64,000 nt of DNA from Granulosicoccus sp045106475 (GTDB lineage: Bacteria; Pseudomonadota; Gammaproteobacteria; Granulosicoccales; Granulosicoccaceae). Under the pieces are notes generated by a model, which saw nothing but the letters and a program-made list of their open reading frames with translations, was not told the origin of the DNA and ran no database searches. A program made the translations under genes and the position numbers. This document shows positions 63,523-64,000 of the stretch, piece by piece. Location: the NCBI GenBank assembly GCA_045106475.1, contig JBGCEO010000048.1, forward strand, positions 1-64,000, written 5' to 3'. How positions within the stretch are numbered: the stretch's first letter is position 1; each line of letters begins with the position of its first letter.

Positions 63523-64000
63523 ATGAGTATAATCGAGCGAAGCTGGCAATCACGAGGCCCGCTTGCGTGTTTGTTGTGGCCTGTGTCATTGGTGTTCAGA
63601 GCCATTTTGTGGTGTCGCCGACTCGCCTTTACTGCAGGAATAATTAAAGTCGAGACCGTCTCTTTACCGGTGGTGGTGGTAGGCAACCTTTCAGTGGGTG
63701 GCACAGGCAAAACACCTTTGTGTGCCTATCTGGTTAGTCATTTTAAAAAAATGGGTTGGCGCCCCGCAGTTGTGAGTAGAGGCTATGGCGGTAACAGGCA
63801 CGAGCAGCCGTATCTCGTCGGTGATCAAGATAGCGCCAATGATGTGGGTGATGAGCCACTGATGTTGCATCAACAAACTGGCGTACCGGTTTGTGTGTGT
63901 ATACATCGAGCTGCGGCAGTTCGGCATATCTCAGAACACTGCAATGCGGATATCGTTTTTTCCGATGATGGCTTGCAGCATTGGAAAATGCCACGTGTTG
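63523..64000 (+). CDS. lpxK: tetraacyldisaccharide 4'-kinase LpxK, 3' end missing
   Basis: The first 159 codons of lpxK, running off the window. LpxK phosphorylates the lipid A disaccharide at the 4' position. The start is the ATG at 63523 (MSIIERSWQSRGPLACLLWP). An N-terminal membrane-associated helix (about 12-32) leads to the P-loop VVGNLSVGGTGKTP (about 52-65), then AVVSRGYGG and DVGDEPLMLHQQTGVPVCV, then DIVFSDDGLQHW. These are diagnostic LpxK motifs. It follows msbA by 20 bases. Confidence 0.93.
   Translation, partial: MSIIERSWQSRGPLACLLWPVSLVFRAILWCRRLAFTAGIIKVETVSLPVVVVGNLSVGGTGKTPLCAYLVSHFKKMGWRPAVVSRGYGGNRHEQPYLVGDQDSANDVGDEPLMLHQQTGVPVCVCIHRAAAVRHISEHCNADIVFSDDGLQHWKMPRV

Overview
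This window looks like a core-chromosome stretch of a Gram-negative gammaproteobacterium. The evidence is gene content and order: valS-holC-pepA next to divergent lptFG, xerD followed by dsbC, mfd with csiV, a Lol exporter followed by comEC-exbB-exbD-msbA-lpxK, a PhoP/PhoQ-like pair, DUF2970, DUF2058, DUF3187 and CsiV-type proteins. Base composition looks close to balanced (not computed). I cannot name the genus. Genes are dense on both strands. I recognised no rRNA or tRNA gene, CRISPR array, transposase or prophage.

Layout. 1-6.6 kb: 3' part of an MFS transporter, a lemA-TPM-TPM operon on the minus strand, an ABC-F ATPase with a putative outer-membrane protein and a DUF2970 protein. 6.6-12 kb (minus): valS, a small unknown gene, holC, pepA. 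12.1-15.7 kb: lptF-lptG, an RDD membrane protein and a lysine-rich histone H1-like protein in an AT-rich pocket. 15.7-20.7 kb: moeA, divergent xerD, dsbC, a TPR protein and a DUF3187 protein. 20.7-25.4 kb (minus): lon and rep. 25.5-31.9 kb: a HisN-like phosphatase coupled to a class III adenylate cyclase, leucyl/arginyl-transferase bpt, a short membrane protein that may be a truncated sugar transferase, sbcB, a DUF2058 protein and an alpha/beta hydrolase. 31.9-36.8 kb: gshA, mobA, a second moeA, and a cytochrome P450 on the opposite strand. 37-43.2 kb: a double-receiver regulator, a large lipoprotein, a VWA/MoxR pair and a HIT protein. 43.3-47.8 kb: a PduO-type cobalamin adenosyltransferase, a lytic transglycosylase, yadG-yadH and a methyltransferase. 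47.8-55.3 kb (minus): a PhoQ/PhoP-like pair with a PepSY-like protein, a glycine-zipper protein, csiV and mfd. 55.5 kb to the end: a single LolC/E-type permease with lolD, a DUF2062 protein, comEC, exbB, exbD, msbA and the 5' part of lpxK.

Several genes serve the cell envelope. LptFG, MsbA and LpxK act in LPS synthesis and export, the Lol exporter sorts lipoproteins, ExbBD is an energy transducer, and the PhoPQ-like pair may sense envelope or cation conditions. MobA and two MoeA paralogues point to molybdoenzyme use.

The most unusual sequence structure is a pair of short tandem-repeat arrays (6555-6607 and 38689-38763). They share one heptamer in opposite orientation, and each lies between the 3' ends of convergent genes. 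The heptamer puts a stop codon in all six frames. Other points of interest are a near-consensus CRP palindrome between the P450 and regulator genes, the H1-like protein with a terminator-like hairpin in its leader, and a Lol system with one permease gene.
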